Notes: generated from the letters alone by a model not told the origin. A DNA stretch of 64,000 nt from an uncultured Bacilli bacterium (GCA_934167695.1 CAKPLP010000006.1:21492-85491); one strand, 5' to 3'. Positions 8,169 through 17,804 are shown, numbered from the stretch's first letter. Program-made: numbers and translations.

Positions 8169-8587
8169 AGTTAGTTAGTTATGAAGAATTTAAGCAAATG
8201 GATGAATATCAAAAATTTATTAGAGAAAATCCCTCTGTTGGACATTTGAAGGTTGAAGCATTTACCGCGTATAAAGCGATACCTATAGAGAATGTTGAAA
8301 TATTAATTACTAAGGATTTCAATGATTTTAAAGTTGTCTTTTTTGATGGATATACTGATTCTAGTGGTGTTATTAGTAATATAGAATTACCTGCTCCTAT
8401 TAGTGAAGCTAATTCTAAAACTTATAATATACCTAAATATACTCTTTATGATTTAACGGCTATTCATGTAGGATATGAATCTATAAAGAAATATGATATT
8501 GGAATGTTTGGGGATGTAAATATATTGCAATATGTTAAAATGATTCCACAGTTTAATATAGATGAGGTGGATTCTAATGGCGATTAG
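8165..8587 (+). CDS. Carboxypeptidase-regulatory-like beta-domain protein
   Basis: This 140-residue protein starts at GTG 8165, with AGGAGG about eight bases upstream and a 4-base overlap with the LysM gene. Residues about 28-125 (GHLKVEAFTAYKAIPIENVEI, then DSSGVISNIELPAP) look like a small beta-sandwich of the carboxypeptidase-regulatory type. The same fold, with the same position relative to a SpoIID-like domain, forms residues 1-100 of the single-chain protein at 861. The two loci are thus a fused and a split version. A structural or scaffold role next to the wall is inferred. Confidence 0.75.
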   Translation: MKLVSYEEFKQMDEYQKFIRENPSVGHLKVEAFTAYKAIPIENVEILITKDFNDFKVVFFDGYTDSSGVISNIELPAPISEANSKTYNIPKYTLYDLTAIHVGYESIKKYDIGMFGDVNILQYVKMIPQFNIDEVDSNGD

Positions 8588-9929
8588 AAGACCTGCTATT
8601 CCATCTGAGATTGTAGTTCATTTAGGTGCTCCTGATGAGGCTGCTAAAAATATAACTGTTCCTTTTGTAGAGTATATAAAGAATGTTGCTTCTAGTGAGA
8701 TATATCCAAACTGGCCACTTGATGCTATAAAAGCTAATGTATTAGCTCAAATTTCTTTTGCATTAAATAGAATTTATAATGAATGGTATAGATCTCAAGG
8801 ATATAATTTTGATATAACTAGTGATCCTGTTTATGATCAACTATTTACAGAAGATAGGCAATTTTTTGAAAGTGTTTCTAAGATTGTGGATGATCTTTTT
8901 AATAACTATATTGTTCGGGATGACCAAGTTCAACCGCTTTTTGCTCAATATTGTGATGGCAGAATTACAACTTGTGATGGTTTATCTCAATGGGGAACAG
9001 TTGCATTGGCAGCTCAAGGAAAATCTCCTATAGAAATATTAAGATATTATTATGGTGATGATATTAAATTAGTTTATAATGCTCCAGTGGAGGCTAATAT
9101 TATTTCTTATCCCGGTTTTCCTTTAAGACTAGGTTCATCTGGTAATGATGTTAAAACAATTAAAACTCAGTTAAATAGAATTAGTAAAAATTATCCAGCG
9201 ATTCCATCTATTATAAATGAAAGTCATGTATTTACTTTAGAAACAGAAAATGCTGTTAAAAAATTTCAAGAAATATTTGATTTGGAATCAAATGGAATTG
9301 TAGATAAGGCAACGTGGTATAAGATTAAGTATATTTATAATGCTGTAAAGGAGGTTGCTAATTTATATTCAGAGGGTATTTCTATTGACGAAGTGATGTT
9401 ACTTTTTAATACTCAGTTTGCATATGGTGATGTAAGTCCATATATTAGAGATGTAAATTATTATTTAAATGTTATTTCTTTTTTTGATAGTGATATTCCT
9501 TTTTTGAATTTGAGTAGTGAAGAGTTTACTAAAGATACTGAACAGGTAGTGATGGCTTTTCAAAATAAATATAATATACCTGCGACAGGTATAGTAGATG
9601 CAAATACGTGGAAATATATAATAGAAGATTATGATCAGACATTAAAGACTATTCCTACTGAATATATGACTTATATAAATGAGTTTTATCCGGGGATAGT
9701 TTTATCTAAAGATATGAGTGGTTCTGATATTGTTAGACTTCAGGAATTTTTACTTGAAATATGTAAAAATACACATAGTATTCCCGGAGTTATAGTTAAT
9801 GGTACATTTGATAATTTAACTGAACAGTCTGTTAAAACAATTCAAATGCGTTATAATTTACCTTCTAATGGTTATGTTGATGCTCCGACATGGTATAGAA
9901 TTGTTGAATTATCAAAAGAAAATAGTTAA
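8577..9929 (+). CDS. SpoIID-like protein with three peptidoglycan-binding domains
   Basis: The start is placed at ATG 8577 (MAIRRPAIPSE) because GAGGTGG lies seven bases upstream; it overlaps the previous gene by 11 bases. The protein has 450 residues. The SpoIID-like region (about 1-165) has YIKNVASSEIYPNWP with the presumed catalytic glutamate E41, ANVLAQISFALNRIYNEWY, and GLSQWGTVALAAQG. Three PG_binding_1 modules follow (about 180-255, 275-365 and 375-448), each ending in a TWY or TWK element. The order and motifs match an unnamed but widespread clostridial family. The likely job is cutting or remodelling glycan strands, coupled with two binding partners from the same operon. Confidence 0.83.
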   Translation: MAIRRPAIPSEIVVHLGAPDEAAKNITVPFVEYIKNVASSEIYPNWPLDAIKANVLAQISFALNRIYNEWYRSQGYNFDITSDPVYDQLFTEDRQFFESVSKIVDDLFNNYIVRDDQVQPLFAQYCDGRITTCDGLSQWGTVALAAQGKSPIEILRYYYGDDIKLVYNAPVEANIISYPGFPLRLGSSGNDVKTIKTQLNRISKNYPAIPSIINESHVFTLETENAVKKFQEIFDLESNGIVDKATWYKIKYIYNAVKEVANLYSEGISIDEVMLLFNTQFAYGDVSPYIRDVNYYLNVISFFDSDIPFLNLSSEEFTKDTEQVVMAFQNKYNIPATGIVDANTWKYIIEDYDQTLKTIPTEYMTYINEFYPGIVLSKDMSGSDIVRLQEFLLEICKNTHSIPGVIVNGTFDNLTEQSVKTIQMRYNLPSNGYVDAPTWYRIVELSKENS

Positions 9930-10004
9930 GTTAGAAATTATTGAGATTTTGTAGTATAATAGCGATATGTATTACTTTATCTTATGATGAACAGGGGAAA
10001 TAAT

Positions 10005-10742
10005 ATGGAAAAAGAGAAAACTTTTATTACAGCGATAGAAAAACAAATCCTTGATTGCCAAAATGATGATTTATTAGATTTGGAAAGTAAAAGAATTAGA
10101 TTACAAATTTTAAAGACGTATTTAAAAAAGAGATGTATTGAAAGTAATAATGATGATTTAATAAATATATATCAGAAAAGTGCTACGACTTTTGCTAATG
10201 ATACTGGTATAGATTTATTTGGTGTTGTTGAAGGTGATATACAAACCTTACATGAATATATTTATAGTAGTAATATTTATAAGTATTTAGAAAACAAAAA
10301 TATTAAAAACTATACTTTTGAGGAATTAAAAAATCATATTTATGAATTTTGTCGTAATGATGATGATTTTCTAAATGTTGTTAGTGCTATAGATTTATAT
10401 GTTTTATTAGATAATATTTATTTAAATGAAAATAAAAAAGTATATTATATGGCTAGTGAGTTAAATAAGCTATTTGATGATAATTTATTTAGTAAGTGTG
10501 ATGATATTATAACAACTAATAAAGACAATCAAACTATTATTAATAGAGTTAAGAGAAAGTCTTCTGTATATGATGATAATTTATCAAAATCATTTATTAG
10601 ATTTGGAAAACTGTACAAGGATAATGTAATTAGTGAAAATATATATCGATATGCTTTAGAAATGTCAGGACAAATATTTAATAGTTATTTGAGTAGTAAA
10701 TTACAGATAATAGATAATGATTTTGTATTTAAAAATAGATAA
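10005..10742 (+). CDS. Unknown acidic helical protein
   Basis: The start is set at ATG 10005 (MEKEKTFITAIEKQ) because AGGGGA lies five to six bases upstream; an ATG at 9984 has no ribosome site. A TATAAT at 9955 could be its -10 box, without a clear -35. The 245-residue product is soluble, rich in Asn, Asp, Lys and Tyr, and predicted mostly helical, with no membrane segment or recognised motif. It is transcribed in the same direction as the wall operon upstream and the Mbeg1-like gene downstream. I do not recognise the family. Confidence 0.6.
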   Translation: MEKEKTFITAIEKQILDCQNDDLLDLESKRIRLQILKTYLKKRCIESNNDDLINIYQKSATTFANDTGIDLFGVVEGDIQTLHEYIYSSNIYKYLENKNIKNYTFEELKNHIYEFCRNDDDFLNVVSAIDLYVLLDNIYLNENKKVYYMASELNKLFDDNLFSKCDDIITTNKDNQTIINRVKRKSSVYDDNLSKSFIRFGKLYKDNVISENIYRYALEMSGQIFNSYLSSKLQIIDNDFVFKNR

Positions 10743-10797
10743 ATTCCTTTTATAATGTTATACTAATATTAGAATAATTCTTTTTGTGGAGGAAGTT

Positions 10798-11871
10798 ATG
10801 ACAATATTAGAATATATTAACAAGTATAAGGATAAAACTTTTGATGAAGTTAAGTTTAATGAGGTTGATAATGCTATTTTTTCATCTATTAGTTATATTG
10901 ATTTAGATGGCATTGTATGTAATCATTCATATCGTAAAATATCTTTAAAAGATGCTGGAGATATTTATTTTGAGAATTATGAAAGAAAAAAAAATTCTAT
11001 GACAGCTTATAAGCATGCTCTTAGAATTTTTAAAGAAATAATTAAAACTAAAAGATATGGTGACTTACTTTTATATAATTATTCATATATTGGGAATGAA
11101 AAGAAACAGTTTTCTGCGATTACAATAGAATTAAATCCAAATTTAGTTTATGTTTCCTATGAGGGTACTGATCATTTAGTAAGTGGTTGGGAAGAGGATT
11201 TTAAAATGTCTTATATGTTTCCGGTAGAGGCTCAAAAATATGCTATTAGGTATTTGGATAGATTTAGTGTTAGTAATAAAAATCTTATTTTAGGTGGTCA
11301 TTCTAAGGGTGGTAATTTAGCTTTAGTTGCTGGAATGTATGCAAATTTTATGGTTCGTAGAAAAATAGTTAATGTGTATTGTAATGACGGTCCCGGCTTA
11401 AGAAAATCTCAAATAAATTCTTCTAGATATAAAAATGTATCAAAAAAATTAATTAGTATTATTCCTAATTATTCTTTTGTTGGTTTACTTTTAAGACATT
11501 CTTCTAATTATAGAGTTGTTTTGTCTAATAAAAAGGGTTTTTTAGCTCATGATTTATTATCTTGGCAAGTTGATGACAAGGAGTTTATTTCATCAGAACT
11601 TAGTACATTTAGTAAAATATTAAATAAAAGTATGTTAGAGTGGGTTAATAAATATGATGATTTTCAAAGAAAAATGTTTACTGATTCATTGTTTGATGTT
11701 TTTAGAAGAGCGAATGTTAATAGTTTGGTAGAGATTATGGATCACAAGAAAAATATTTTAAAATTGATATTTCAAAGTAGGGGTATTGATAAAACTACAA
11801 AGAAGATGATGAGAGACTTTATTTGGGTAGTATTTGAATATGCTAAGGATTATAAAAATATTTCTGATTAA
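10798..11871 (+). CDS. Mbeg1-like alpha/beta hydrolase (DUF2974)
   Basis: The start is ATG 10798, seven bases after GGAGG; an in-frame GTG upstream overlaps the ribosome site. The 357-residue protein opens with the family hallmark F-NEVDN-AIFSSISYIDL (about 20-38) and carries the lipase-type nucleophile elbow GGHSKGGN (about 165-172), so Ser in GHSKG is the presumed nucleophile. The VSYEGTDHLVSGWEEDF segment matches the family's FRGTD-type element. DUF2974 proteins are predicted serine hydrolases of unknown substrate. No signal peptide is present, so it is probably cytoplasmic. Confidence 0.85.
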   Translation: MTILEYINKYKDKTFDEVKFNEVDNAIFSSISYIDLDGIVCNHSYRKISLKDAGDIYFENYERKKNSMTAYKHALRIFKEIIKTKRYGDLLLYNYSYIGNEKKQFSAITIELNPNLVYVSYEGTDHLVSGWEEDFKMSYMFPVEAQKYAIRYLDRFSVSNKNLILGGHSKGGNLALVAGMYANFMVRRKIVNVYCNDGPGLRKSQINSSRYKNVSKKLISIIPNYSFVGLLLRHSSNYRVVLSNKKGFLAHDLLSWQVDDKEFISSELSTFSKILNKSMLEWVNKYDDFQRKMFTDSLFDVFRRANVNSLVEIMDHKKNILKLIFQSRGIDKTTKKMMRDFIWVVFEYAKDYKNISD

Positions 11872-11875
11872 ATAG

Positions 11876-11902
11876 TTAGCAATCTAACTTGACAAGTGCT
11901 AA
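11876..11902. promoter_or_regulatory. CIRCE operator of htpG (HrcA site)
   Basis: TTAGCAATC, nine bases, then AAGTGCTAA. The consensus is TTAGCACTC-N9-GAGTGCTAA, so two positions differ. It covers the -35 box of the htpG promoter, as expected for repression by HrcA. Confidence 0.85.
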
Positions 11903-11917
11903 ATTGAATGCTATAAC
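11889..11917 (+). promoter_or_regulatory. Promoter of htpG
   Basis: Perfect TTGACA (11889) and TATAAC (11912) are 17 bases apart. The -35 box lies inside the CIRCE spacer and right arm, the same arrangement as at hsp20 (25974-26015). Confidence 0.85.
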
Positions 11918-11938
11918 TTATAGTGGGAGATGAAGAAG

Positions 11939-13816
11939 ATGAAGAAACAGTTTAAGTCAGAGTCAAAAAGATTACTTGATTTAATGATTAATTCAATTTA
12001 TACAAATAAAGATATATTTTTAAGAGAGTTAATATCTAATGCTAGTGATGCTATAGATAAATTATATTATAGAAGTTTAACTGATAAGAAAGTTAAAGTA
12101 AAAAAAGAAGATTTAGAAATTAGAATTGATATAGATAATGAAAATAAATGTTTAGTTATCACAGATAACGGTTGTGGTATGACTGATAAAGAGTTAGAAA
12201 ATAATTTAGGTACGATTGCAAAAAGTGGTTCTTTGGCATTTAAAGAAAATCTAGATAAGAAAAAAGATATTGATATTATTGGTCAGTTTGGAGTAGGATT
12301 TTACTCAGCATTTATGGTTAGTAGTAAAATTGAAGTTATTTCTAAGAGTATAGATAGTGATGAAGCATATAAATGGACTTCAACTGGAGCAGATGGTTAT
12401 AGTATTGAAAAGGCTGATTATGATAGAGTTGGTACTAAAATTACTTTATACATTAAAGATGATACTGATGATGAAAAATATAGTGATTATTTAGATGAAT
12501 ATACTATTACTAATTTAATTAGAAAGTATTCTGATTATATTCGTTATCCAATAAAAATGGAAGTTACTGAACATGAACTTGTTGATAAAGAGAAAAATGA
12601 ATATAAAGATAAAAAAGGAATTAAAACCATAAATACAATGATTCCTCTTTGGAAGAAAAATAAAAAAGATGTTAGTGATGATGATTATAATAATTTTTAT
12701 ATGGATAAATTTAATGATTATGAAAAACCATTAAAGGTTATAACATCTTCTGTAGAAGGTATGACAACTTATAAATCTTTGATGTTTATTCCAAGTCATA
12801 CTCCATATGATTATTATACTAAAGAGTATGAAAAGGGTCTTAGTTTATATGCAAATGGTGTTCTTATTATGGATAAGTGTGCTGATTTGCTTCCTGATTA
12901 TTTTAGCTTTGTAAAAGGAGTTGTAGATAGTGAGGATTTACCTTTAAATATTTCAAGAGAGCTTCTTCAAAAGACTAATAGTTTGAGAGTTATTGCTAAG
13001 TCTATTGAGTCTAAAATTAAAAAAGAATTGGAAGATATGTTAAAAAATGATAGAGAAAAGTATGATGAATTCTTTAAAAGCTTTGGTACACAGTTGAAAT
13101 ATGGTATTTATAATAACTATGGTATGGATAAAGATAAATTAAAAGATTTAGTTATGTTTTACTCTTCTAAACAGAAAAAACTTATTACTTTAAGTGAATA
13201 TGTAAAAGATATGGTAGATGGTCAAAATGATATTTACTTTGTAAGTGGTGAATCTATTAATAAGATAGATAAGTTACCTCAAGTTGAACAAGTAAAAGAG
13301 AAAAATTATGATATCTTGTATTTAACTGAGTATGTTGATGAGTTTGCTATTACAGCATTACAAGAGTATGATAAGAAGAAATTTGTTAATGTAAGTAGTG
13401 ATAAACTTGACTTGGAAAGTGATGAGGAAAAGGATAAAACTAAGAAAATTAATGAAGAAAATAGCAATTTGTTAAATGATATGAAAAAATTACTTAAAGA
13501 TGTTTCTGATGTTAAGTTTACTAATAAACTTAAAAATCATCCGGTTTGTTTATCTACTAAAGGCGATGTATCAATAGAAATGCAGAAAGTTTTCGCTGCA
13601 ATGCCTAATGATATTCCAATAAAAGCAGAAACTGTTTTGGAAATAAATGAATCTCATCCAATCTGTAATAAATTAAAAGATTTATATGAAAATGATAAGG
13701 ATTTATTTGAAAAGTATACGAAAATTTTATATAGCGAGGCTAGAATGATTGCTGGTCTTAACGTTGATGATCCAACTTATATTAGTAATTTAATATGTGA
13801 TGTTATTGCAAAATAA
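11939..13816 (+). CDS. htpG: Molecular chaperone HtpG (Hsp90 family)
   Basis: The start is placed at ATG 11939 (MKKQFKSESKRLLDLMINS), nine bases after GGGAG; the ATG at 11930 touches the ribosome site. The 625-residue length matches bacterial Hsp90. The GHKL ATPase domain has IFLRELISNASDAIDK (about 25-40), DNGCGMT and GQFGVGFYSAF. The middle domain includes SRELLQ (about 340), and the C-terminal dimerisation domain ends near KNHPVCLS onwards. It refolds client proteins in the cytoplasm using ATP. The CIRCE operator points to HrcA control, unlike Bacillus subtilis, where htpG belongs to another heat-shock class. Confidence 0.97.
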   Translation: MKKQFKSESKRLLDLMINSIYTNKDIFLRELISNASDAIDKLYYRSLTDKKVKVKKEDLEIRIDIDNENKCLVITDNGCGMTDKELENNLGTIAKSGSLAFKENLDKKKDIDIIGQFGVGFYSAFMVSSKIEVISKSIDSDEAYKWTSTGADGYSIEKADYDRVGTKITLYIKDDTDDEKYSDYLDEYTITNLIRKYSDYIRYPIKMEVTEHELVDKEKNEYKDKKGIKTINTMIPLWKKNKKDVSDDDYNNFYMDKFNDYEKPLKVITSSVEGMTTYKSLMFIPSHTPYDYYTKEYEKGLSLYANGVLIMDKCADLLPDYFSFVKGVVDSEDLPLNISRELLQKTNSLRVIAKSIESKIKKELEDMLKNDREKYDEFFKSFGTQLKYGIYNNYGMDKDKLKDLVMFYSSKQKKLITLSEYVKDMVDGQNDIYFVSGESINKIDKLPQVEQVKEKNYDILYLTEYVDEFAITALQEYDKKKFVNVSSDKLDLESDEEKDKTKKINEENSNLLNDMKKLLKDVSDVKFTNKLKNHPVCLSTKGDVSIEMQKVFAAMPNDIPIKAETVLEINESHPICNKLKDLYENDKDLFEKYTKILYSEARMIAGLNVDDPTYISNLICDVIAK

Positions 13817-13840
13817 AGATGCAATAACATCTTTTTATTT
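13799..13840 (+). terminator. Terminator of htpG
   Basis: GATGTTATTGCA, inside the end of the gene, pairs perfectly over 12 bases with TGCAATAACATC and is followed by a T-rich run. Confidence 0.85.
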
Positions 13841-13878
13841 TTATATATACGTGTTAAAATTTAAGTGGTGATGGTGAT

Positions 13879-14331
13879 ATGAAAATAATTTTGGATAATT
13901 TTCAATTAGAGGAATTTAATAGAGAAAATAATGAGCATAGAGAAGTTTTAGAAAAGTTAAATAAAGATCAGGGTGTGAAAAGATATTTAGGTGATATTAA
14001 TTATAGTATAGAAAGAATAAATAAAAGATACTGTGAAAATAGATTTAATAAAGCTTTTATTCCTTATTATAATGAATATCCTATTGGTTATATAAGTTTA
14101 TCTTATATAGATGATGAGTATCAAATAAGTTGTGGTATTTTGAATGAATTTAGAAAGGAAAATTTGGCTTCTTTATTATTAGAAGAGTTTAGTGATTATT
14201 TATTAAATAATTATGAAGAAATTGATAAATTAACCGCAAAAATCGAAAGTGATAATATAGGTAGTATAAAGGCTGCAAGTTTAGCAAGTTATAGTGAAGA
14301 GGATAGAAATAAGTATATTAGAAGGCGTTAG
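13879..14331 (+). CDS. GNAT-family N-acetyltransferase
   Basis: This 150-residue protein starts at ATG 13879 behind GGTGATGGTGAT. The C-terminal half has the GNAT pattern: YPIGYISL, then an acidic beta strand, the acetyl-CoA pyrophosphate loop region FRKENLASLLLEEF (a degenerate R/Q-xxGxG/A), and IESDNIGSIKAASLAS, which matches the family's DNxxSIxxAxxxGF element. The substrate is unknown. The last part of the fold is short, so it may be a minimal or slightly truncated member. It is followed after four bases by the transglutaminase-like gene, so the two are likely cotranscribed. Confidence 0.7.
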   Translation: MKIILDNFQLEEFNRENNEHREVLEKLNKDQGVKRYLGDINYSIERINKRYCENRFNKAFIPYYNEYPIGYISLSYIDDEYQISCGILNEFRKENLASLLLEEFSDYLLNNYEEIDKLTAKIESDNIGSIKAASLASYSEEDRNKYIRRR

Positions 14332-14335
14332 TATT

Positions 14336-14890
14336 ATGAAGTATGAAGATATAAATACTCCTATGCAGTTATACTTATTTATGAAAAGTAATATTAAATA
14401 TGGATTTGTATCTAGTTATGATAATATTGCTTATACTAGATATGATTTATGTGATGACTTACTTTATGAAGAGTTATTGTTTAATAGTTATTATCTTCAA
14501 AGACCAGAAGAACTTTTAAAAAGTGGATATGGTATTTGTTATGATCAGGTTGAATTTGCAAAGAGATGGCTTTTGGATAATGACTACATGGTTAAAACAT
14601 ATTTTTCTAAATGTCATAATCATTCTTTTTTGATATATAAGGATAGGGATACTAACAAGTATAATTTGTTTGAAAGATCATGGAAAAAGCGTAATGGGAT
14701 ATATCCACTTAATAGTATTGATGATAGTTTTAAACTTTATATGATGTGGCAGAATATTGATAATTCTGATTTATTATTAGATGATGTTGATATTTTTGAA
14801 TATGATTGTAATTTTTTTGGAGTAGGATTTTATGAATTTATTGATTTAGCTAGTCAGAATTCTAATAAACAACTGGTATATAAAAAATAA
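14336..14890 (+). CDS. Transglutaminase-like cysteine enzyme, putative
   Basis: The start is set at ATG 14336, just after the upstream stop; the longer frame from 14294 would lie inside the GNAT gene. The 184-residue product has LLKSGYGICYDQVEFAKRWL (Cys at about 66, in the GxC context typical of the transglutaminase nucleophile), then CHNHSFLIYKD (the second His is the likely catalytic one) and YNLFERSW, where the third residue of the triad is expected. This Cys-His-acid order fits the transglutaminase-like/arylamine hydrolase superfamily. No signal peptide is present. The reaction (peptidase, amidase or transfer) cannot be told. Confidence 0.65.
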   Translation: MKYEDINTPMQLYLFMKSNIKYGFVSSYDNIAYTRYDLCDDLLYEELLFNSYYLQRPEELLKSGYGICYDQVEFAKRWLLDNDYMVKTYFSKCHNHSFLIYKDRDTNKYNLFERSWKKRNGIYPLNSIDDSFKLYMMWQNIDNSDLLLDDVDIFEYDCNFFGVGFYEFIDLASQNSNKQLVYKK

Positions 14891-14968
14891 TTGTTATAAG
14901 GGTTAGTAAATTAGCTCTTTTTTTATTTTTGTTTATAGGATATAATTATTATGATAAGGAGAATAAAA

Positions 14969-17311
14969 ATGAGGAATGTTTTAAATAAAAAAGAATTATA
15001 TAATATAGATGCTTATTTTAGAGCGGCAAATTATTTGTCCGTTGGTCAACTTTATTTAATGGATAATCCTTTGCTTAAAAGACCATTATGTGCTACTGAT
15101 ATTAAACCTAGAGTTGTTGGTCATTGGGGAACTGTTCCTGGACAGAATTTTATATATACACATTTAAATAGAATAATAAAAAAGTATAATTTAAATATGA
15201 TATACATATCAGGACCTGGGCATGGTGGACAGGCTATGGTTGCTAATAATTATTTAGATGGAACATATACTAAGTTTTATCCTAATATTACTGAAGATGA
15301 AGAAGGAATGAAAAAACTTTTTAAGCAATTTAGTTTTCCAGCTGGTATATCAAGTCATGTTGCTCCAGAAACTCCGGGATCTATCAATGAAGGTGGTGAA
15401 TTAGGTTATAGTTTGTCACATGCTGCTGGTGCTGTTCTTGATAATCCTAATTTGATTGCAGCTTGTGTAGTAGGGGATGGTGAAGCTGAAACTGGTCCTC
15501 TTGCAACTAGTTGGAATATTAATAAGTTTTTAAATCCAATTAATGATGGGATAGTTTTACCTATTTTACATAGAAATGGTTATAAGATTGCTAATCCTAC
15601 TGTGTTTGGAAGAATGTCTGAGGAAGAAATAGGCTACTTTTTTACTGGTCTTGGTTGGGAAGTTTATTTTGTTAGTGGTAGTGATGTTATGAAAATGCAT
15701 CAAAGTATGGCTGCTACTTTGGATTGTTGTGTTAGAGATATTAAAAAAATTAAAGATGGTAAAAAGAAAAAGTATCCTATGATTGTTTTAACGACTCCAA
15801 AGGGATGGACTGGTCCTAAAACTGTTGCAAATCAAAAAGTAGAGGGAAGTTTTAGATCACATCAAATTCCTATAAATATTGATAGAAATAATACAAAAGA
15901 TTTATCTGTTTTGGAAAGTTGGATGAAGAGTTATAATCCAGATGAATTATTTAAAAATGGTAAATTAAAAAGTGAATTTAGAGAATTTATTCCTTCTCCT
16001 ACAAAGTGTATGGGTGCAAGTAGTTATGCTAATGGTGGATTACTTTTAAAAGAAATTATTACTCCTAATTGGGAAGATTATGCAATAGATATACCTGCTC
16101 CGGGGGCTATAATGGATCAGGATACTAGGGAATTAGGAAATTATATTAGAGATTTGTTTGTTTTGAATAAAGATAATAAGAATTTTCGCTTTTTTGGACC
16201 TGATGAAGCGCTTTCAAATAGATTTAATCATGTATTTGAAGTTACTAATCGTGATTGGAATTTTAAATTAAAAAAGAATGATGAATACTTAGCTCCTGAT
16301 GGAAGAGTAATGGATTCTTATTTATCAGAACATGTATGTGAGGGAATGCTTGAAGGGTATTTACTTACTGGTAGATATGGCTTTATGCATAGTTATGAGG
16401 CGTTTATTAGAATAGTTGACTCTATGACTAGTCAACATGCTAAATGGCTTAAAGTTAGTAAACAAATTCCTTGGAGAAAGGATATTGCCTCTTTAAACTA
16501 TTTACTTGTTTCTCATGTTTTTCAACAAGATCACAATGGATATACACATCAAGATCCAGGCTTTATGAATCATTTAGTTACTAAGAAGGCAGATATAGTA
16601 AGAATGTATTTGCCTCCTGATACTAATTGTTTACTTTCTACTTTTGATCATTGTATTAAAACAAAAAATTATATTAATGTAATTATTGCAAGTAAACATG
16701 ATAGACCTCAATGGTTATCAAAAGAAGAGGCTAGGGTACATTGTACTAAAGGTGCTGGTGTTTGGGATTTTGTTAGTGATGATAAAAATCCTGATATAGT
16801 AATTGCTTGTTGTGGTGAAACACCTACTATGGAAGCCGTTGCTGCTGTTGATATATTGAAAACTTCTATTAAGAATATTAAGATTAGATTTGTTAATGTT
16901 GTTGATTTAATGAGACTTCAATCTAATTCTACACATCCTCATGGTATGAGTGATGAAGATTATGATGCTTTATTTACTAAAGATAAACCTATTATTTTTA
17001 ACTTTCATGGTTATCCATCATTAGTACATGAACTTACATATAAGAGACATAATCAAAATTTACATGTTCATGGATATAAGGAAGAGGGTACAATTACTAC
17101 GGCGTTTGATATAAGAGTTCAAAATGAGATTGATAGGTTTCATTTGGTAATTGCAGTATTGAATAGGTTAGATAAATATAAGGATGTTTCTAAGCCTCTT
17201 ATTGATTGGTGTAATCAAATGCTTGGAATTCATAAGAAATATATAAGTGAATATGGTGAAGATATGCCTTATATTAGAAATTATGTATATAAGTGTTCTG
17301 AGAGAAAATAA
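14969..17311 (+). CDS. xfp: Xylulose-5-phosphate/fructose-6-phosphate phosphoketolase
   Basis: Phosphoketolase splits xylulose-5-P or fructose-6-P with phosphate to give acetyl-phosphate plus a sugar phosphate, using thiamine diphosphate. The start is ATG 14969, with AAGGAG seven bases upstream. The protein has 780 residues, close to the usual 790-820. Signature parts are IKPRVVGHWGTVPGQNF (about 45-60), GPGHGGQA, SHVAPETPGSINEGGELGYS and the ThDP/Mg site GDGEAETGPLATSWN. Together with pta at 26061, acetyl-phosphate can be turned into acetyl-CoA, or into ATP if an acetate kinase lies elsewhere. It is monocistronic by spacing. Confidence 0.97.
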   Translation: MRNVLNKKELYNIDAYFRAANYLSVGQLYLMDNPLLKRPLCATDIKPRVVGHWGTVPGQNFIYTHLNRIIKKYNLNMIYISGPGHGGQAMVANNYLDGTYTKFYPNITEDEEGMKKLFKQFSFPAGISSHVAPETPGSINEGGELGYSLSHAAGAVLDNPNLIAACVVGDGEAETGPLATSWNINKFLNPINDGIVLPILHRNGYKIANPTVFGRMSEEEIGYFFTGLGWEVYFVSGSDVMKMHQSMAATLDCCVRDIKKIKDGKKKKYPMIVLTTPKGWTGPKTVANQKVEGSFRSHQIPINIDRNNTKDLSVLESWMKSYNPDELFKNGKLKSEFREFIPSPTKCMGASSYANGGLLLKEIITPNWEDYAIDIPAPGAIMDQDTRELGNYIRDLFVLNKDNKNFRFFGPDEALSNRFNHVFEVTNRDWNFKLKKNDEYLAPDGRVMDSYLSEHVCEGMLEGYLLTGRYGFMHSYEAFIRIVDSMTSQHAKWLKVSKQIPWRKDIASLNYLLVSHVFQQDHNGYTHQDPGFMNHLVTKKADIVRMYLPPDTNCLLSTFDHCIKTKNYINVIIASKHDRPQWLSKEEARVHCTKGAGVWDFVSDDKNPDIVIACCGETPTMEAVAAVDILKTSIKNIKIRFVNVVDLMRLQSNSTHPHGMSDEDYDALFTKDKPIIFNFHGYPSLVHELTYKRHNQNLHVHGYKEEGTITTAFDIRVQNEIDRFHLVIAVLNRLDKYKDVSKPLIDWCNQMLGIHKKYISEYGEDMPYIRNYVYKCSERK

Positions 17312-17403
17312 TTTTAAAGAGAATATTTTTTCTTTTTTTTTATTTGTGTATTTGCCTATACACCAAATGGGATAAGTCATATATTATGTTTGAGGGAGGA
17401 TAT

Positions 17404-17802
17404 ATGTATAATTATAATTTTTTGAATGATGATAATGCTACAAGAGTGGTTAGTTTGTATTCGCCAGAAGAGGGATATATTAAAGGAAATTTGTTTCCTG
17501 AATTATATGATGAATACAAAGATTATAAACCTATTGTTGTAAAGGCAAATGATGAACAATCTATGATGTTATTTCAAGTTGGGGAGTATGCTTTTGCTGC
17601 ACATGAACTTAATTTATATTTGGATTTACATCCTGATGATGAGTCTGTATTGAGACTATTTAATGATTATAGAGTAAAATCAAAGGAACTTATGGATCAA
17701 TATGAGAATAAATATGGTCCTATTACTCTTACTAGTAATTCTTTGGATGCTAGTCCGTTTTTATGGGAAGCTTATGCTTGGCCATTTGAGGGAGGAAAAT
17801 AA
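17404..17802 (+). CDS. cotJB: CotJA-CotJB fusion spore-coat protein
   Basis: The start is ATG 17404 (MYNYNFLND), directly behind GGGAGGA; a frame extension back to 17344 precedes the ribosome site. Of 132 residues, about 13-42 (VVSLYSPEEGYIKGNLFPEL) match CotJA, whose family pattern is YVP-Q then GT-LFPEL. About 55-130 (FAAHELNLYLDLHPDDESVL, then YGPITL and a tail rich in W and P) match CotJB. In Bacillus these are separate genes of the cotJABC operon, expressed in the mother cell and placed in the inner coat. CotJC follows after two bases. The fusion keeps the operon order. Confidence 0.82.
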   Translation: MYNYNFLNDDNATRVVSLYSPEEGYIKGNLFPELYDEYKDYKPIVVKANDEQSMMLFQVGEYAFAAHELNLYLDLHPDDESVLRLFNDYRVKSKELMDQYENKYGPITLTSNSLDASPFLWEAYAWPFEGGK

Positions 17803-17804
17803 TT

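Noticed and set aside
17378..17385. CATATATT as a sigma-E -10 box for the CotJ operon
   Set aside because: No matching -35 element, and it is too close to the ribosome site.
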